Shown: one piece after another, positions 1 through 10,377 of the stretch
Layout of the letters: each line of letters starts with the position of its first letter
How positions within the stretch are numbered: the first letter of the stretch is position 1
DNA from: Winogradskyella psychrotolerans
Lineage (GTDB): Bacteria > Bacteroidota > Bacteroidia > Flavobacteriales > Flavobacteriaceae
Direction of reading: 5' to 3'
Length of the DNA stretch: 64,000 nt
Assembly: GCF_018860565.1 (NCBI RefSeq)
Contig: NZ_JAHKPS010000025.1
Span: 124,001-188,000 of the forward strand
The notes under the pieces: model-generated
What the model was told of the DNA's origin: nothing
The model's database searches: none
The model's input: only the letters and a program-made list of their open reading frames with translations
Made by a program: the position numbers and the translations under genes

Positions 1-1323
1 GAACTTAAGGATAGAATTATTCTAACCTTAGGTTTGCTTTTGGTTTATCGTTTTGGTGCTCAGGTGGTATTACCTGGTATCAATATAGATGCTTTAGGTG
101 GATTACAAGCAGGTATGGATGGTGGTATCATGGGATTATTAAATGCCTTTACAGGTGGAGCATTTGCTAATGCTTCTGTATTCGCATTAGGTATTATGCC
201 ATATATCTCTGCTTCCATTGTTGTTCAGTTAATGGGTATTGCGATTCCTTATCTACAAAAACTTCAGAAAGAAGGTGCTAGTGGTCAGAAAAAGATCACT
301 CAAATTACACGTTGGTTAACTATAGGTATTTGTTTAGTTCAAGCACCAGGTTATTTAGCTAGTATTCCTTCATTATCAGGATTGTCATCAATTAATGCAA
401 TGTTAGTACCTGGCTTTAATGAAAATATGTTTTACTTCTCATCAGTAATTATTCTAGTAACAGGGTGTGTATTCGCTATGTGGTTAGGTGAAAAGATTAC
501 AGATAAAGGTATTGGTAATGGTATTTCATTATTAATTATGGTTGGTATTATAGCAACGTTACCACAATCGTTTGTACAAAATATGTACTCTAGACTTGAA
601 GGTGGTAATGGTGGTTTTATGATGATTTTAATTGAAATGGTTATATGGTTCTTAATCATATTAGCTTCAGTTTTCTTGGTTATGGCAGTTAGAAAAATTG
701 CTGTGCAATATGCAAGAAGAACAGCTTCTGGTGGTTATGAAAAGAATGTATTTGGATCACGTCAGTTTTTACCATTAAAATTAAATGCTTCTGGTGTAAT
801 GCCAATTATCTTTGCACAAGCAATTATGTTTGTTCCAAGTTTAATAGGTAGCTCTGCTTGGTTGAAAGATACAAGTACAGGCATTTGGATGCAATCTAAC
901 TTCCAAGATATGTTTGGATTTTGGTACAACTTAATATTTGCTTTATTAATTATAATATTTACATATTTTTATACAGCAATTACAGTACCGACAAACAAAA
1001 TGGCTGATGATTTAAAACGTAGTGGTGGATTTATTCCAGGTATACGTCCAGGATCTGAAACATCTGAGTATTTAGATAAAATTATGTCACAGATCACCTT
1101 ACCAGGTTCTATATTCTTAGCATTAGTTGCTATTTTTCCAGCATTTATCGTTAAGTTAATGAGCGTGCAACAAGGTTGGGCATTATTCTTTGGTGGTACA
1201 TCACTTTTAATTATGGTAGGTGTAGCTATTGATACAATGCAGCAGATTAATTCTTATTTATTAAATAAGCATTATGATGGCTTGATGAAGACAGGTAAGA
1301 ATAGAAAAGCGGTTGCGCAATAA
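1..1323 (+). CDS. secY: Protein translocase subunit SecY (5' end missing)
   Basis: SecY is the channel-forming inner-membrane subunit of the SecYEG translocon. The reading frame is open from base 1, where residues ELKDRIILTLG precede the first candidate start, so the true start lies outside the window and roughly 15 residues are missing. About ten hydrophobic segments are visible, together with family hallmarks: the plug and TM2 region with LGIMPYISASIVVQ, the cytosolic loop VPTNKMADDLKRSGGFIPGIRPG, and the C-terminal segment GVAIDTMQQI. Next downstream come infA and rpmJ, the classic spc/alpha operon order. Identity is certain; only the N-terminus is unknown. Confidence 0.97.
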   Translation, partial: ELKDRIILTLGLLLVYRFGAQVVLPGINIDALGGLQAGMDGGIMGLLNAFTGGAFANASVFALGIMPYISASIVVQLMGIAIPYLQKLQKEGASGQKKITQITRWLTIGICLVQAPGYLASIPSLSGLSSINAMLVPGFNENMFYFSSVIILVTGCVFAMWLGEKITDKGIGNGISLLIMVGIIATLPQSFVQNMYSRLEGGNGGFMMILIEMVIWFLIILASVFLVMAVRKIAVQYARRTASGGYEKNVFGSRQFLPLKLNASGVMPIIFAQAIMFVPSLIGSSAWLKDTSTGIWMQSNFQDMFGFWYNLIFALLIIIFTYFYTAITVPTNKMADDLKRSGGFIPGIRPGSETSEYLDKIMSQITLPGSIFLALVAIFPAFIVKLMSVQQGWALFFGGTSLLIMVGVAIDTMQQINSYLLNKHYDGLMKTGKNRKAVAQ

Positions 1324-1401
1324 GATGTTAAACATTAGAATGTCAGTGTTAAAAATTAGGCAAGGTATTTGCATTTAATCACTGAATACTAAATATATAT
1401 T

Positions 1402-1617
1402 ATGGCAAAACAAGCAGCAATAGAACAAGACGGAACAATCATAGAAGCATTATCAAATGCAATGTTTCGTGTAGAATTAGAAAATGGTCATATAGTGACT
1501 GCACATATCTCTGGTAAAATGCGTATGCATTACATAAAGTTATTACCAGGAGATAAGGTGAAATTAGAAATGAGTCCTTACGATTTAACTAAGGCTCGCA
1601 TAACTTATAGATACTAA
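1402..1617 (+). CDS. infA: Translation initiation factor IF-1
   Basis: A 71-residue single OB-fold protein that occupies the ribosomal A site during initiation. The start [13 protein letters not shown] and the core [19 protein letters not shown] with [15 protein letters not shown] are diagnostic, and the length is normal. It lies 78 bp after secY and before rpmJ, as in other Bacteroidetes ribosomal operons. The secY-infA gap contains no obvious terminator, so co-transcription is likely. Confidence 0.98.
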   Translation: MAKQAAIEQDGTIIEALSNAMFRVELENGHIVTAHISGKMRMHYIKLLPGDKVKLEMSPYDLTKARITYRY

Positions 1618-1672
1618 TACAAGGTATAGCCGAAAGGTTCTATCATACTATAGTAGTAATAAATAATACAAG

Positions 1673-1789
1673 ATGAAAGTAAGAGCATCAGTAAAGAAAA
1701 GAAGCGCAGACTGTAAATTAGTGCGCAGAAAAGGTAGACTTTACGTCATTAACAAAAAGAATCCTAGATTCAAACAAAGACAAGGGTAA
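1673..1789 (+). CDS. rpmJ: 50S ribosomal protein L36
   Basis: A 38-residue ORF that begins [11 protein letters not shown] and ends NPRFKQRQG, the canonical L36. Its residues include C14 and a basic C-terminus. The family zinc ligands are only partly present (one Cys visible), as in the zinc-independent C- form of L36. It sits between infA and rpsM, its conserved position, with only two bases before the rpsM start. It is short enough to be missed by length-filtered gene finding. Confidence 0.96.
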   Translation: MKVRASVKKRSADCKLVRRKGRLYVINKKNPRFKQRQG

Positions 1790-1791
1790 AT

Positions 1792-2166
1792 ATGGCAAGA
1801 ATTGCAGGTGTAGACATACCAAAACAAAAAAGAGGAGTGATTTCTTTAACTTATATCTACGGAGTAGGTAGAAGTAGATCAAAGGAAATTTTAGCTGCGG
1901 CTAAAGTTGACGAAAGCACAAAAGTACAAGATTGGACTGACGACGAAATAGGAGCAATCCGTGACGCTGTTGGAACTTTTAAAATCGAAGGTGAATTACG
2001 TTCTGAAACACAAATGAACATTAAGCGATTAATGGATATTGGATGTTACAGAGGTATTCGTCATAGATCTGGTCTTCCATTAAGAGGACAACGTACTAAG
2101 AATAATTCTCGTACAAGAAAAGGTAGAAGAAAAACGGTTGCTAACAAGAAGAAAGTAACTAAATAA
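1792..2166 (+). CDS. rpsM: 30S ribosomal protein S13
   Basis: A 124-residue S13, a head protein of the small subunit that contacts the P-site tRNA and bridges to the large subunit. It shows the start [20 protein letters not shown], the helix-two-turns-helix region [14 protein letters not shown], and the C-terminal [20 protein letters not shown] with a lysine-rich tail. It starts two bases after the rpmJ stop, indicating translational coupling. The following 100-bp gap before rpsK is unusually long for this operon and contains nested inverted repeats, listed separately. Confidence 0.98.
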   Translation: MARIAGVDIPKQKRGVISLTYIYGVGRSRSKEILAAAKVDESTKVQDWTDDEIGAIRDAVGTFKIEGELRSETQMNIKRLMDIGCYRGIRHRSGLPLRGQRTKNNSRTRKGRRKTVANKKKVTK

Positions 2167-2167
2167 T

Positions 2168-2240
2168 AAATAGTCTTTAGTCTTTAGACGTTGGAAAGAA
2201 TCTGTTTGAAATTTAACGGTTTAGGATTCTAGCGACTATT
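2168..2240 (+). promoter_or_regulatory. Candidate structured RNA between rpsM and rpsK
   Basis: Two nested complementary pairs lie in the 100-bp gap. The outer arm AATAGTC (ends 2175) pairs with GACTATT (2234-2240), and the inner arm AGAATC (2197-2202) pairs with GATTCT (2225-2230). There is no T tract, so it is not a simple terminator. Position and nesting suggest an mRNA structure such as a ribosomal-protein autoregulatory leader for rpsK. That role is inference; I cannot test conservation here. Confidence 0.35.
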
Positions 2241-2266
2241 AACTAATACTAAAAGCTAAAAATAAA

Positions 2267-2650
2267 ATGGCAAAGGCAAGTACAAAAAAACGTAAAGTTA
2301 TAGTTGATGCAATAGGTGAAGCTCATATCACAGCTTCTTTTAACAATATCATTATTTCTTTAACAAACAAAAAAGGTGACGTTATTTCATGGTCATCGGC
2401 AGGTAAAATGGGATTTAGAGGTTCTAAAAAGAACACTCCTTACGCTGCTCAATTAGCTGCTGAAGATGCTGCAGGCGTAGCAAAAGAAGCAGGTTTAAAG
2501 AAAGTAAAAGCATACGTTAAAGGACCTGGTAATGGTAGAGAATCTGCTATCAGATCTATTCACAATGCAGGAATTGAAGTTTCAGAAATTATTGATGTAA
2601 CTCCAATGCCACATAACGGCTGTCGTCCACCAAAAAGACGTAGAGTATAA
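2267..2650 (+). CDS. rpsK: 30S ribosomal protein S11
   Basis: A 127-residue S11, a platform protein of the small subunit that pairs with S18 and contacts 16S rRNA near the mRNA exit. Diagnostic parts are [40 protein letters not shown], and the C-terminal [18 protein letters not shown]. Length and order (after S13, before S4) are standard. It is followed by a strong inverted repeat that may end part of the transcription here. Confidence 0.98.
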   Translation: MAKASTKKRKVIVDAIGEAHITASFNNIIISLTNKKGDVISWSSAGKMGFRGSKKNTPYAAQLAAEDAAGVAKEAGLKKVKAYVKGPGNGRESAIRSIHNAGIEVSEIIDVTPMPHNGCRPPKRRRV

Positions 2651-2708
2651 TCTGAATTGTATTCAGTTTTCTAAGTCAGTCTTAGTTAAAAAAACTCACA
2701 CAAATTTT

Positions 2709-2756
2709 AAATAAACTAATATCATTCATTTATGTATTGATATTAGTTTATTTTGC
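2709..2756 (+). terminator. Terminator-like hairpin between rpsK and rpsD
   Basis: A perfect 16-bp inverted repeat: arm 2709-2724 pairs with arm 2738-2753 around a 13-base loop and is followed by TTTGC. The stem is A/T rich and the U tract short, so termination may be partial. It overlaps the -33 element of the downstream rpsD promoter. Confidence 0.55.
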
Positions 2757-2765
2757 ATAAATTTG
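2737..2765 (+). promoter_or_regulatory. Bacteroidetes-type promoter for rpsD-rpoA-rplQ
   Basis: TTG at 2737-2739, an 18-base spacer and TAAATTTG at 2758-2765 match the flavobacterial TTG-N17..19-TAnnTTTG consensus. Transcription would start near 2771, giving an untranslated leader of about 95 bases before rpsD. This would make rpsD-rpoA-rplQ a separately controlled unit, consistent with the hairpin just upstream. Confidence 0.6.
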
Positions 2766-2863
2766 CAAACTGAAAAATAACAAGTATCAATCGAGAGGTT
2801 AACGATTAAAGAAGGATAAGATTAAGACCTTAATTCTTTACTCACTCTCTAAACAAATTTAAA

Positions 2864-3469
2864 ATGGCAAGATATACTGGTCCTAAAACTAAAATCGCCC
2901 GTAAATTCGGACAAGCGATCTTCGGAGATGATAAAGCCTTCGAAAAAAGAAATTACCCTCCAGGGCAACACGGAAACAACCGTCGTCGTGGTAAAAAATC
3001 TGAATATGCAATCCAATTAATGGAGAAGCAAAAAGCAAAATATACTTATGGTATATTAGAAAAGCAATTCAGAAACATGTTCAAAAGAGCAACAGCATCT
3101 AAAGGAATTACAGGTGAAGTATTACTTCAATTATGTGAATCTCGTTTAGATAATGTGGTATACAGAATGGGTATTGCACCAACAAGAAGTGCTGCAAGAC
3201 AATTAGTATCTCACAGACACATTACAGTAAATGGTGAAAAGGTAAATATTCCTTCGTACCAATTAAAAGCTGGTGATGTAGTTGGTGTTAGAGAAAAATC
3301 AAAATCATTAGAAGCTATTCAAAATTCATTAGCAAACTCTAGCAATGTTTTTGAATGGATTACATGGAATACAGGTTCAATGGAAGGTACTTATGTTGCT
3401 GTTCCTGCAAGAATTCAAATTCCAGAACAAATCAACGAGCAATTCATCGTTGAACTTTACTCTAAATAA
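2864..3469 (+). CDS. rpsD: 30S ribosomal protein S4
   Basis: A 201-residue S4, a primary 16S rRNA binder that nucleates assembly of the small-subunit body and in many bacteria represses its own operon. The N-terminal [15 protein letters not shown] and [17 protein letters not shown] are family signatures, followed by the S4 RNA-binding domain around [20 protein letters not shown] and [18 protein letters not shown]. It lacks the N-terminal zinc cysteines, so it is the zinc-free type. It has its own promoter and a long leader, so S4 autoregulation is possible. Confidence 0.98.
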   Translation: MARYTGPKTKIARKFGQAIFGDDKAFEKRNYPPGQHGNNRRRGKKSEYAIQLMEKQKAKYTYGILEKQFRNMFKRATASKGITGEVLLQLCESRLDNVVYRMGIAPTRSAARQLVSHRHITVNGEKVNIPSYQLKAGDVVGVREKSKSLEAIQNSLANSSNVFEWITWNTGSMEGTYVAVPARIQIPEQINEQFIVELYSK

Positions 3470-3564
3470 TAAACTAATCATATTGGTATTTAGCCAAAGG
3501 ATTTATTTGTCTTCTTCATACTTATAAATCGCGCAACTAAATAACAATTAAAACGAAGAATAAT

Positions 3565-4557
3565 ATGGCAATATTAAATTTTCAAAAGCCGGATAAAGTA
3601 ATCATGATTGATTCTACTGATTTCGAAGGTAAATTCGAATTCAGACCTTTAGAACCAGGATACGGATTAACAGTAGGTAATGCTTTACGAAGAGTATTAT
3701 TATCTTCTTTAGAAGGTTTTGCAATAACTTCAGTTAGAATAGAAGGTGTAGATCACGAATTTTCTACAATTTCTGGTGTAGTTGAAGATGTTACTGAAAT
3801 GATTTTGAACTTAAAGCAAGTTAACTTTAAGCGTCAAATAGATGAAATAGATAACGAAACTGTTACGATTTCTATTTCAGGACAAAATCAAATTACAGCT
3901 GGTGATTTTCAGAAGTTTATTTCTGGTTTCCAAGTATTAAATACGGATTTAGTAATCTGTAACTTAGATCCTAAAGTAAACATCAATATGGAATTAACTA
4001 TTGAAAAAGGAAGAGGTTACGTTCCTGCAGAAGAAAATAAGAAAGCTTCAGCACCAATCGGAACCATCTTTACAGATTCAATTTTTACACCAATAAAGAA
4101 TGTAAAGTATGCTATTGAAAACTTCCGTGTAGAGCAAAAAACGGATTACGAAAAATTAGTTTTCGAAATTCAAACTGACGGATCAATCAATCCAAAAGAT
4201 GCTTTAACTGAAGCTGCTAAAATATTAATTCACCACTTCATGTTATTCTCTGATGAGCGTATCACTTTAGAAGCTGATGAAATTGCACAGACTGAAACTT
4301 ATGATGAAGAATCACTTCACATGAGACAACTATTGAAAACTAAATTAGTTGATATGGATCTTTCTGTACGTGCTCTTAATTGTTTAAAAGCTGCAGAAGT
4401 TGATACTTTAGGAGATTTAGTATCATTCAATAAAAACGATTTAATGAAATTCAGAAACTTCGGTAAGAAGTCTTTAACAGAGCTAGAAGAACTAGTAAAC
4501 GTTAAAGGGTTAAACTTCGGAATGGATTTAAGTAAATATAAATTAGATAAAGATTAA
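3565..4557 (+). CDS. rpoA: DNA-directed RNA polymerase subunit alpha
   Basis: A 330-residue alpha subunit. The N-terminal dimerisation domain shows [19 protein letters not shown] and [14 protein letters not shown]. The C-terminal domain (from about residue 250) has the two helix-hairpin-helix segments [20 protein letters not shown] and [16 protein letters not shown], which bind DNA and activators. Normal length, between rpsD and rplQ as expected. Confidence 0.98.
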   Translation: MAILNFQKPDKVIMIDSTDFEGKFEFRPLEPGYGLTVGNALRRVLLSSLEGFAITSVRIEGVDHEFSTISGVVEDVTEMILNLKQVNFKRQIDEIDNETVTISISGQNQITAGDFQKFISGFQVLNTDLVICNLDPKVNINMELTIEKGRGYVPAEENKKASAPIGTIFTDSIFTPIKNVKYAIENFRVEQKTDYEKLVFEIQTDGSINPKDALTEAAKILIHHFMLFSDERITLEADEIAQTETYDEESLHMRQLLKTKLVDMDLSVRALNCLKAAEVDTLGDLVSFNKNDLMKFRNFGKKSLTELEELVNVKGLNFGMDLSKYKLDKD

Positions 4558-4616
4558 TTAATCATATTTTGCTCCTCGATTTACGAGTTTAGTAGCAAGA
4601 TGATAAAACAAATGTC

Positions 4617-5093
4617 ATGAGACACGGAAAAAAATTCAACCACTTAGGAAGACAAACAGCACACAGAAAAGCAATGTTAGCTAATATGGCTTGTTCATTA
4701 ATTGAGCACAAACGTATTAACACAACAGTAGCTAAAGCAAAAGCTTTAAAGCAGTTTGTTGAGCCAATGATTACAAAATCTAAAGCAGATACAACACATA
4801 ACAGACGTATTGTTATGGCTAAGCTTAGACAAAAAGATGCCGTTGCAGAATTGTTTAGAGATGTAGCACCAAAAATTGGAGATCGTCCAGGTGGATATAC
4901 ACGTATCATCAAATTAGGAAACAGGTTAGGTGATAACGCTGATATGGCAATGATAGAGTTAGTAGATTATAACGAACTTTATTCAGCTGCTAAACCAGAG
5001 AAGAAAACACGTAGAAGTAGAAGAGGAGGAAGCAAAGCAAAAGCTGCTACACCTGCACCTACGGAAACTAAAGCTTCTAACGAAGAAGAGTAA
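4617..5093 (+). CDS. rplQ: 50S ribosomal protein L17
   Basis: A 158-residue L17 located near the peptide exit tunnel. The core [20 protein letters not shown] and [17 protein letters not shown] are diagnostic, with [22 protein letters not shown] following. Bacterial L17 is usually nearer 120 residues; the extra C-terminal tail (about residue 125 onward, Lys/Arg then Ala/Pro/Thr and acidic) is typical of Bacteroidetes. It is the last gene of the alpha operon and is followed by a strong terminator. Confidence 0.98.
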   Translation: MRHGKKFNHLGRQTAHRKAMLANMACSLIEHKRINTTVAKAKALKQFVEPMITKSKADTTHNRRIVMAKLRQKDAVAELFRDVAPKIGDRPGGYTRIIKLGNRLGDNADMAMIELVDYNELYSAAKPEKKTRRSRRGGSKAKAATPAPTETKASNEEE

Positions 5094-5207
5094 AAATGCT
5101 AGTAAAAAAACGAATGGAATTTGAAATCAATACTGATCAAAATTTGAAATCGTTTTTTGCATTTCACAAATCGCGATTATCGCGTCTTAATAAGCATTGA
5201 TAAATAT

Positions 5208-5243
5208 AAAGGATAGACTGTTTCAGTTTATCCTTTTTTTTTT
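5208..5243 (+). terminator. Terminator of the alpha operon
   Basis: A 12-bp stem (5208-5219 with 5225-5236, one G-U pair), a GTTTC loop, then a run of about ten T. It lies about 115 bp after the rplQ stop, so it is well placed to end the ribosomal operon. Confidence 0.85.
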
Positions 5244-5283
5244 GGATTTTTGCAAAAATTAAAAATTAATTTTACTTGGTTGT

Positions 5284-5316
5284 ATTGTCCCTTTGAGGGG
5301 ACTATAGGGGTGTTTT
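5284..5316. repeat. Intergenic CCCTTTGAGGGG-type repeat, copy 1
   Basis: The element starts ATTGTCCCTTTGAGGGG and ends TAGGGGTGTTTT. A second copy lies at 7977-8058, likewise intergenic. The half-palindromic CCCTT-TGAGGGG core resembles intergenic repeats common in flavobacteria. The surrounding 5094-5368 gap otherwise holds only the terminator and the carA upstream region. Confidence 0.55.
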
Positions 5317-5368
5317 AAATGTATTTAAAATTATTTCTTCCAACTAATGTGACACAATAACATAACCA

Positions 5369-6472
5369 ATGAAATACAAACAAAGAAAAAAAGCCCTTAT
5401 TCTTTTAGCAGACGGAACAATTTTTCATGGTAAATCCATAGGAAAGGAAGGTTCTGCTTTTGGCGAAGTCTGTTTTAATACTGGTACAACAGGTTATCAG
5501 GAAATATTCACAGACCCTTCGTATTACGGTCAACTTATGGTAACTACCAATGCACATATTGGAAATTACGGAACTAAAGAAGATGAAAGTGAATCTGATG
5601 ATGTTAAAATAGCGGGTTTAATTTGTAAGAACTTTAGTTTTAATTACTCGAGACCTGCAGCAGATGCCTCTTTAGAAGAATTCTTTGAGAAGAATAATAC
5701 ATTGGCCATTGCAGACGTTGATACTAGAGCATTGGTAAGCTACATTAGAGATAATGGTGCCATGAATGCCGTGATCACAACTGAGGTTGATAATATTGAA
5801 GCGCTTAAAACACAATTAGCAAAATTCCCTTCAATGAAAGGTTTAGAATTGGCATCTAAAGTGTCAACCAAGGAGCCTTATTTTGTTGGTGATGAAAATG
5901 CGACTTATAAGATTGCTGCTTTAGATATTGGCATTAAAAAGAACATTCTTAGAAACCTTGCAAAACGCGATGCTTACATTAAAGTGTTTCCATATAATGC
6001 AACATTTGAAGAGCTAGAAGGGTTTAATCCAGATGGCTATTTCTTATCTAACGGACCTGGTGATCCAGAACCGTTAACTGATGCTATTAATTTAGCTAAA
6101 GAAATTATAGCAAAAGACAAACCTTTATTTGGTATTTGTTTAGGACATCAAGTGATTGCTTTGGCAAACGGAATTTCAACTTACAAAATGCACAATGGTC
6201 ACAGAGGTATTAATCATCCGGTTAAAAATTTAGTGACAGGAAAAGGTGAAATCACATCTCAAAACCATGGTTTCGCTATCAATAGAGAAGAAACAGAAGC
6301 TAATGCTAATGTTGAAATAACACATGTACATTTAAACGACCATACAGTTGCAGGTATCAAACTAAAAGACAAAAATTGTTTTTCAGTACAGTATCATCCT
6401 GAAGCAAGTCCTGGACCAAATGACTCCTTGTATTTATTTGATCAGTTTATAGAAAATATTAAAAATAAATAA
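5369..6472 (+). CDS. carA: Carbamoyl-phosphate synthase small (glutaminase) subunit
   Basis: A 367-residue CarA that hydrolyses glutamine and channels ammonia to CarB for carbamoyl phosphate, feeding pyrimidine and arginine synthesis. The N-terminal CPSase_sm domain includes VCFNTGTTGYQEIFTDPSY. The class I amidotransferase domain has the nucleophile Cys in PLFGICLGHQVIALA and the His/Glu pair in QYHPEASPGP. carB is not in this window. A terminator follows immediately, so it looks monocistronic. Confidence 0.97.
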   Translation: MKYKQRKKALILLADGTIFHGKSIGKEGSAFGEVCFNTGTTGYQEIFTDPSYYGQLMVTTNAHIGNYGTKEDESESDDVKIAGLICKNFSFNYSRPAADASLEEFFEKNNTLAIADVDTRALVSYIRDNGAMNAVITTEVDNIEALKTQLAKFPSMKGLELASKVSTKEPYFVGDENATYKIAALDIGIKKNILRNLAKRDAYIKVFPYNATFEELEGFNPDGYFLSNGPGDPEPLTDAINLAKEIIAKDKPLFGICLGHQVIALANGISTYKMHNGHRGINHPVKNLVTGKGEITSQNHGFAINREETEANANVEITHVHLNDHTVAGIKLKDKNCFSVQYHPEASPGPNDSLYLFDQFIENIKNK

Positions 6473-6476
6473 TACC

Positions 6477-6514
6477 AAAAACGCAATAAAACACCCTTTT
6501 TATTGCGTTTTTTT
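6477..6514 (+). terminator. carA terminator
   Basis: Arms AAAAACGCAATAAAA (6477-6491) and TTTTATTGCGTTTTT, with a short C-rich loop, end in a T run a few bases after the carA stop. This is a classic intrinsic terminator. Confidence 0.9.
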
Positions 6515-6586
6515 AGTTACGAAATCATTATCGTAAGCAATTATCATAAATCTGATTTTTGTCAAGTTTCGCGCCTTAGATTTTCG

Positions 6587-6594
6587 TAAATTTG
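6587..6594 (+). promoter_or_regulatory. -7 box of the eno promoter
   Basis: TAAATTTG fits the Bacteroidetes TAnnTTTG element and lies 76 bp upstream of the preferred eno start. The -33 TTG is not clear at the ideal spacing. Confidence 0.45.
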
Positions 6595-6604
6595 ACTAGC
6601 TTAG

Positions 6605-7966
<1,362 letters not shown>

Positions 7967-7976
7967 GTTTTTTTGG

Positions 7977-8058
7977 ATTGTCCCCTTGAGGATTAGTGAG
8001 AAACAAAATATTTTTTGTTTTGAAACTACCGAGCGAAGCTCTTAGGGGTGTTTTTTTT
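7977..8058. repeat. Intergenic repeat, copy 2 (interrupted)
   Basis: It begins ATTGTCCCCTTGAGG like copy 1 at 5284 and ends TTAGGGGTGTTTT, but about 45 bases, including an A/T hairpin (AAACAAAA with TTTTGTTT) and GAGCGAAGCT, separate the halves. It lies just after eno. Confidence 0.5.
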
Positions 8059-8120
8059 GAATGTATAGAAAAATACACAATTAGAATAGACTATTCAACT
8101 AAATATGCTGAATATATACT

Positions 8121-8154
8121 AAACCATCTAAAATATTAATTTTAGATGGTTTTT
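8121..8154 (+). terminator. Terminator downstream of eno
   Basis: A 13-bp stem AAACCATCTAAAA / TTTTAGATGGTTT with a TATTAA loop, followed by TT and T-rich sequence. From here to 8282 I see only A/T-rich DNA without a gene. Confidence 0.8.
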
Positions 8155-8282
8155 ATTTGTAAGAAAAAAGTATTAGTTTCATAAAAAATCTTACCCTAAG
8201 GATTAATTAGTTCATTGTTGATTACACATATTTAATTTTTTGATAGCCTAAACATTAGGCTTTAAAACCTGTGCAATATTTA

Positions 8283-8819
8283 TGATTAAAAATCCATTAA
8301 CGTCCTAATCATAGATGACCATCCCATTATTATTGAAGCGATTATTAACACACTTCAATATATGCAAGACCAATCAGATAAGTTGTGTTTTAAAACCGAA
8401 AGTGCTAGGGATTGCGAAACAGCTCATCAAAAAATTCAAAGCTATTCTGCAGCAAAACCTTTAGATTTGGTCATCTTAGATTTAAGTCTACCACCAGCTC
8501 CACAGCTTAATTTATATTCTGGTGATGATTTGGGTGTATGCATTAGAGGACAATTTCCAAATACTAAGATTTTGGTCATTACGTCATATGCTAATAGTCA
8601 TAGAATTAGGCAGACTATTAATGCCTATAATCCGTTGGGCTTTTTAAATAAACAAGATGTAGGTTTTATAAAATATGTTAGTGCTATAAATAAAGTGCTA
8701 TCCGGAGAAACACATTATAACAAAACAATAATGTGCATCAAGCGGTGGCGCTGCAAGTTGTAAATGCGATTATCCAAGACCTTTTGGTCCTTCAACAACT
8801 TAAAGAATTCACACCATAG
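8283..8819 (+). pseudogene. LuxR/NarL-type response regulator, frameshifted and truncated
   Basis: A receiver domain is readable: NVLIIDDHPIIIEAI (acidic pocket), VILDLSLP (phospho-acceptor Asp), LVITSYA (Thr/Ser) and GFLNKQDV (Lys). The ATG at 8283 is joined to this frame only if one A is restored in the A run at about 8288-8292. A second shift near 8733 leads into VHQAVALQVVNAII and a stop at 8819, before any helix-turn-helix domain. The intact core frame runs from 8362 to 8763. This looks like a dead regulator missing its DNA-binding half; sequencing error could explain the first shift but not the lost C-terminus. Confidence 0.75.
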
Positions 8820-8908
8820 TTTATTAACTGTTTATTTAGCCATCTTTGGCAAGAGGTGGCTAAATTTAAAAACGTATTTTTATATAAATTTCACAAAAAA
8901 ATAATGTT

Positions 8909-10371
8909 ATGGTAAGAGCCCCAAAAAGAGTCTTAATAATTTTACTTGTCGTAATTGTTATTGGGATTCTTGTTTTTAATCTAAAAAAAGAAACATCAAA
9001 ACTAATAGAAACATCAAAGCAAGTTTACTTGTTTGCAGAACAAGCAGGAGACACTTTAATAGAATCAGTATTGCTTGATGAAACCCATATTGAATTTAAT
9101 AAACAGTCTTTTTTGCTTAAAACAAAGAATGAAGATGAAAATTTAAACTTTAGTTTTAAATTGGAATCACCAAGATTATTTAGGTTTGCTAGTTTTAAAC
9201 CTAGCTCAATTGCGTTTTTTATATATGTAACTCCAGGTGATACGCTTAGTTATAAATTGGATAATAGTATAATAACTTTTAATGGCAATAATGAAGCCCA
9301 TTATAATTTTTTTAAAGAACTTTATAATTAAACCTAAATTACCCAAGATATAATGAGCAACTTGGAATTTCTGAATATAAGAAAGTTCATGAAAATTATT
9401 ATAAAAATAAGCAACAGTTTTTAGATCAGTATGCAAAAAACAAAAATGTTTCAGATTTGTTTTATAATAAAATAAAAGATGTTTTTAAATTTCAATATAT
9501 CAATGGGATATTAAATCAGAACAGCATTCCTAAAGGCGCCATAACTAATTATACAGAATATTTAAAAGGTATATCTATCAATGATTTTAATAGAAATGAC
9601 CAAGATGATAATGTGAATTTTTATCTTGCATTAACAAAATATCTAAATATTGTATCTGAAGAAAAATTTGGCAATAATACATATTCAATAGAATCACTAG
9701 ATTTTCAATTAGATTTAATCAATAAAAATTTGGTTGGTAAAACTAAAGAATATGCGATTACAAAAATGATATTTGAATTTGATAGTCATTCGATTGCAAA
9801 AAATTCAAAGAACCTACAAGATAAAATTATGATTTACTTGCCGCAAATAAAAGAAGAAAAATATAAAGTTGTGTTAGAGAGAATAAATGAACGATTAAAT
9901 AAGATTAATAATCGATTAGCAGAAAATGTTTACGGTTCTATTTTATTAGATATTGATGGAGACAGAATTACATTAAAAGATATTTTAAAGAATCAGGGCA
10001 ATACAATTAAAATAATTGATTTTTGGGCAAGTTGGTGTGCACCATGTATTGAAGAAATTAAAAGTAGTCATGAGTTTAGAAAAAAATTAATTCAGAATAA
10101 AAATGTAGAATTCTACTATTTTTCAATAGACGAGAATCAAGATAGTTGGAGAAAAAAAGTAGCCGAATTACAAGAATTTGGGATGGATAAAAATCAATAT
10201 GTGATTACTAAAACTGAGAGTTCTGATTTAATAGAATTTTTTAATGTAAATTCTATTCCTCATTATGCTATTTTAGATTATAATAATAATGTTGTTTTGA
10301 TTAATTCGCCCTCTCCAAATGATACTTCGCAATTCAATGATATTATTAATAAAATTGAAATATCAGAATAG
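8909..10371 (+). pseudogene. TlpA-like membrane-anchored thioredoxin, split by a frameshift
   Basis: Part one (8909-9331) has an N-terminal membrane anchor (VLIILLVVIVIGILVF) and a beta-rich region that ends at a stop. The next frame continues without a gap (first visible residues NYPRYNEQLG) to a C-terminal thioredoxin domain with the redox motif in WASWCAPCIEE, ending at 10371. Joined, the product would be about 487 residues, normal for flavobacterial TlpA-family reductases with a long N-terminal region. A single one-base shift near 9325-9335 explains the break. Such proteins keep periplasmic cysteines reduced; here the gene is broken or mis-sequenced. The neighbours on both sides are also broken. 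Confidence 0.75.
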
Positions 10372-10377
10372 AAATAA

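Noticed and set aside
3345..3527. 60-codon frame overlapping the end of rpsD
   Set aside because: Different frame of rpsD; S4 is complete without it.
8835..8864. Hairpin TTTAGCCATC...GGTGGCTAAA after the response-regulator relic
   Set aside because: The stem is good but is followed by mixed A/T rather than a T tract; could be a relic terminator, not strong enough to call.
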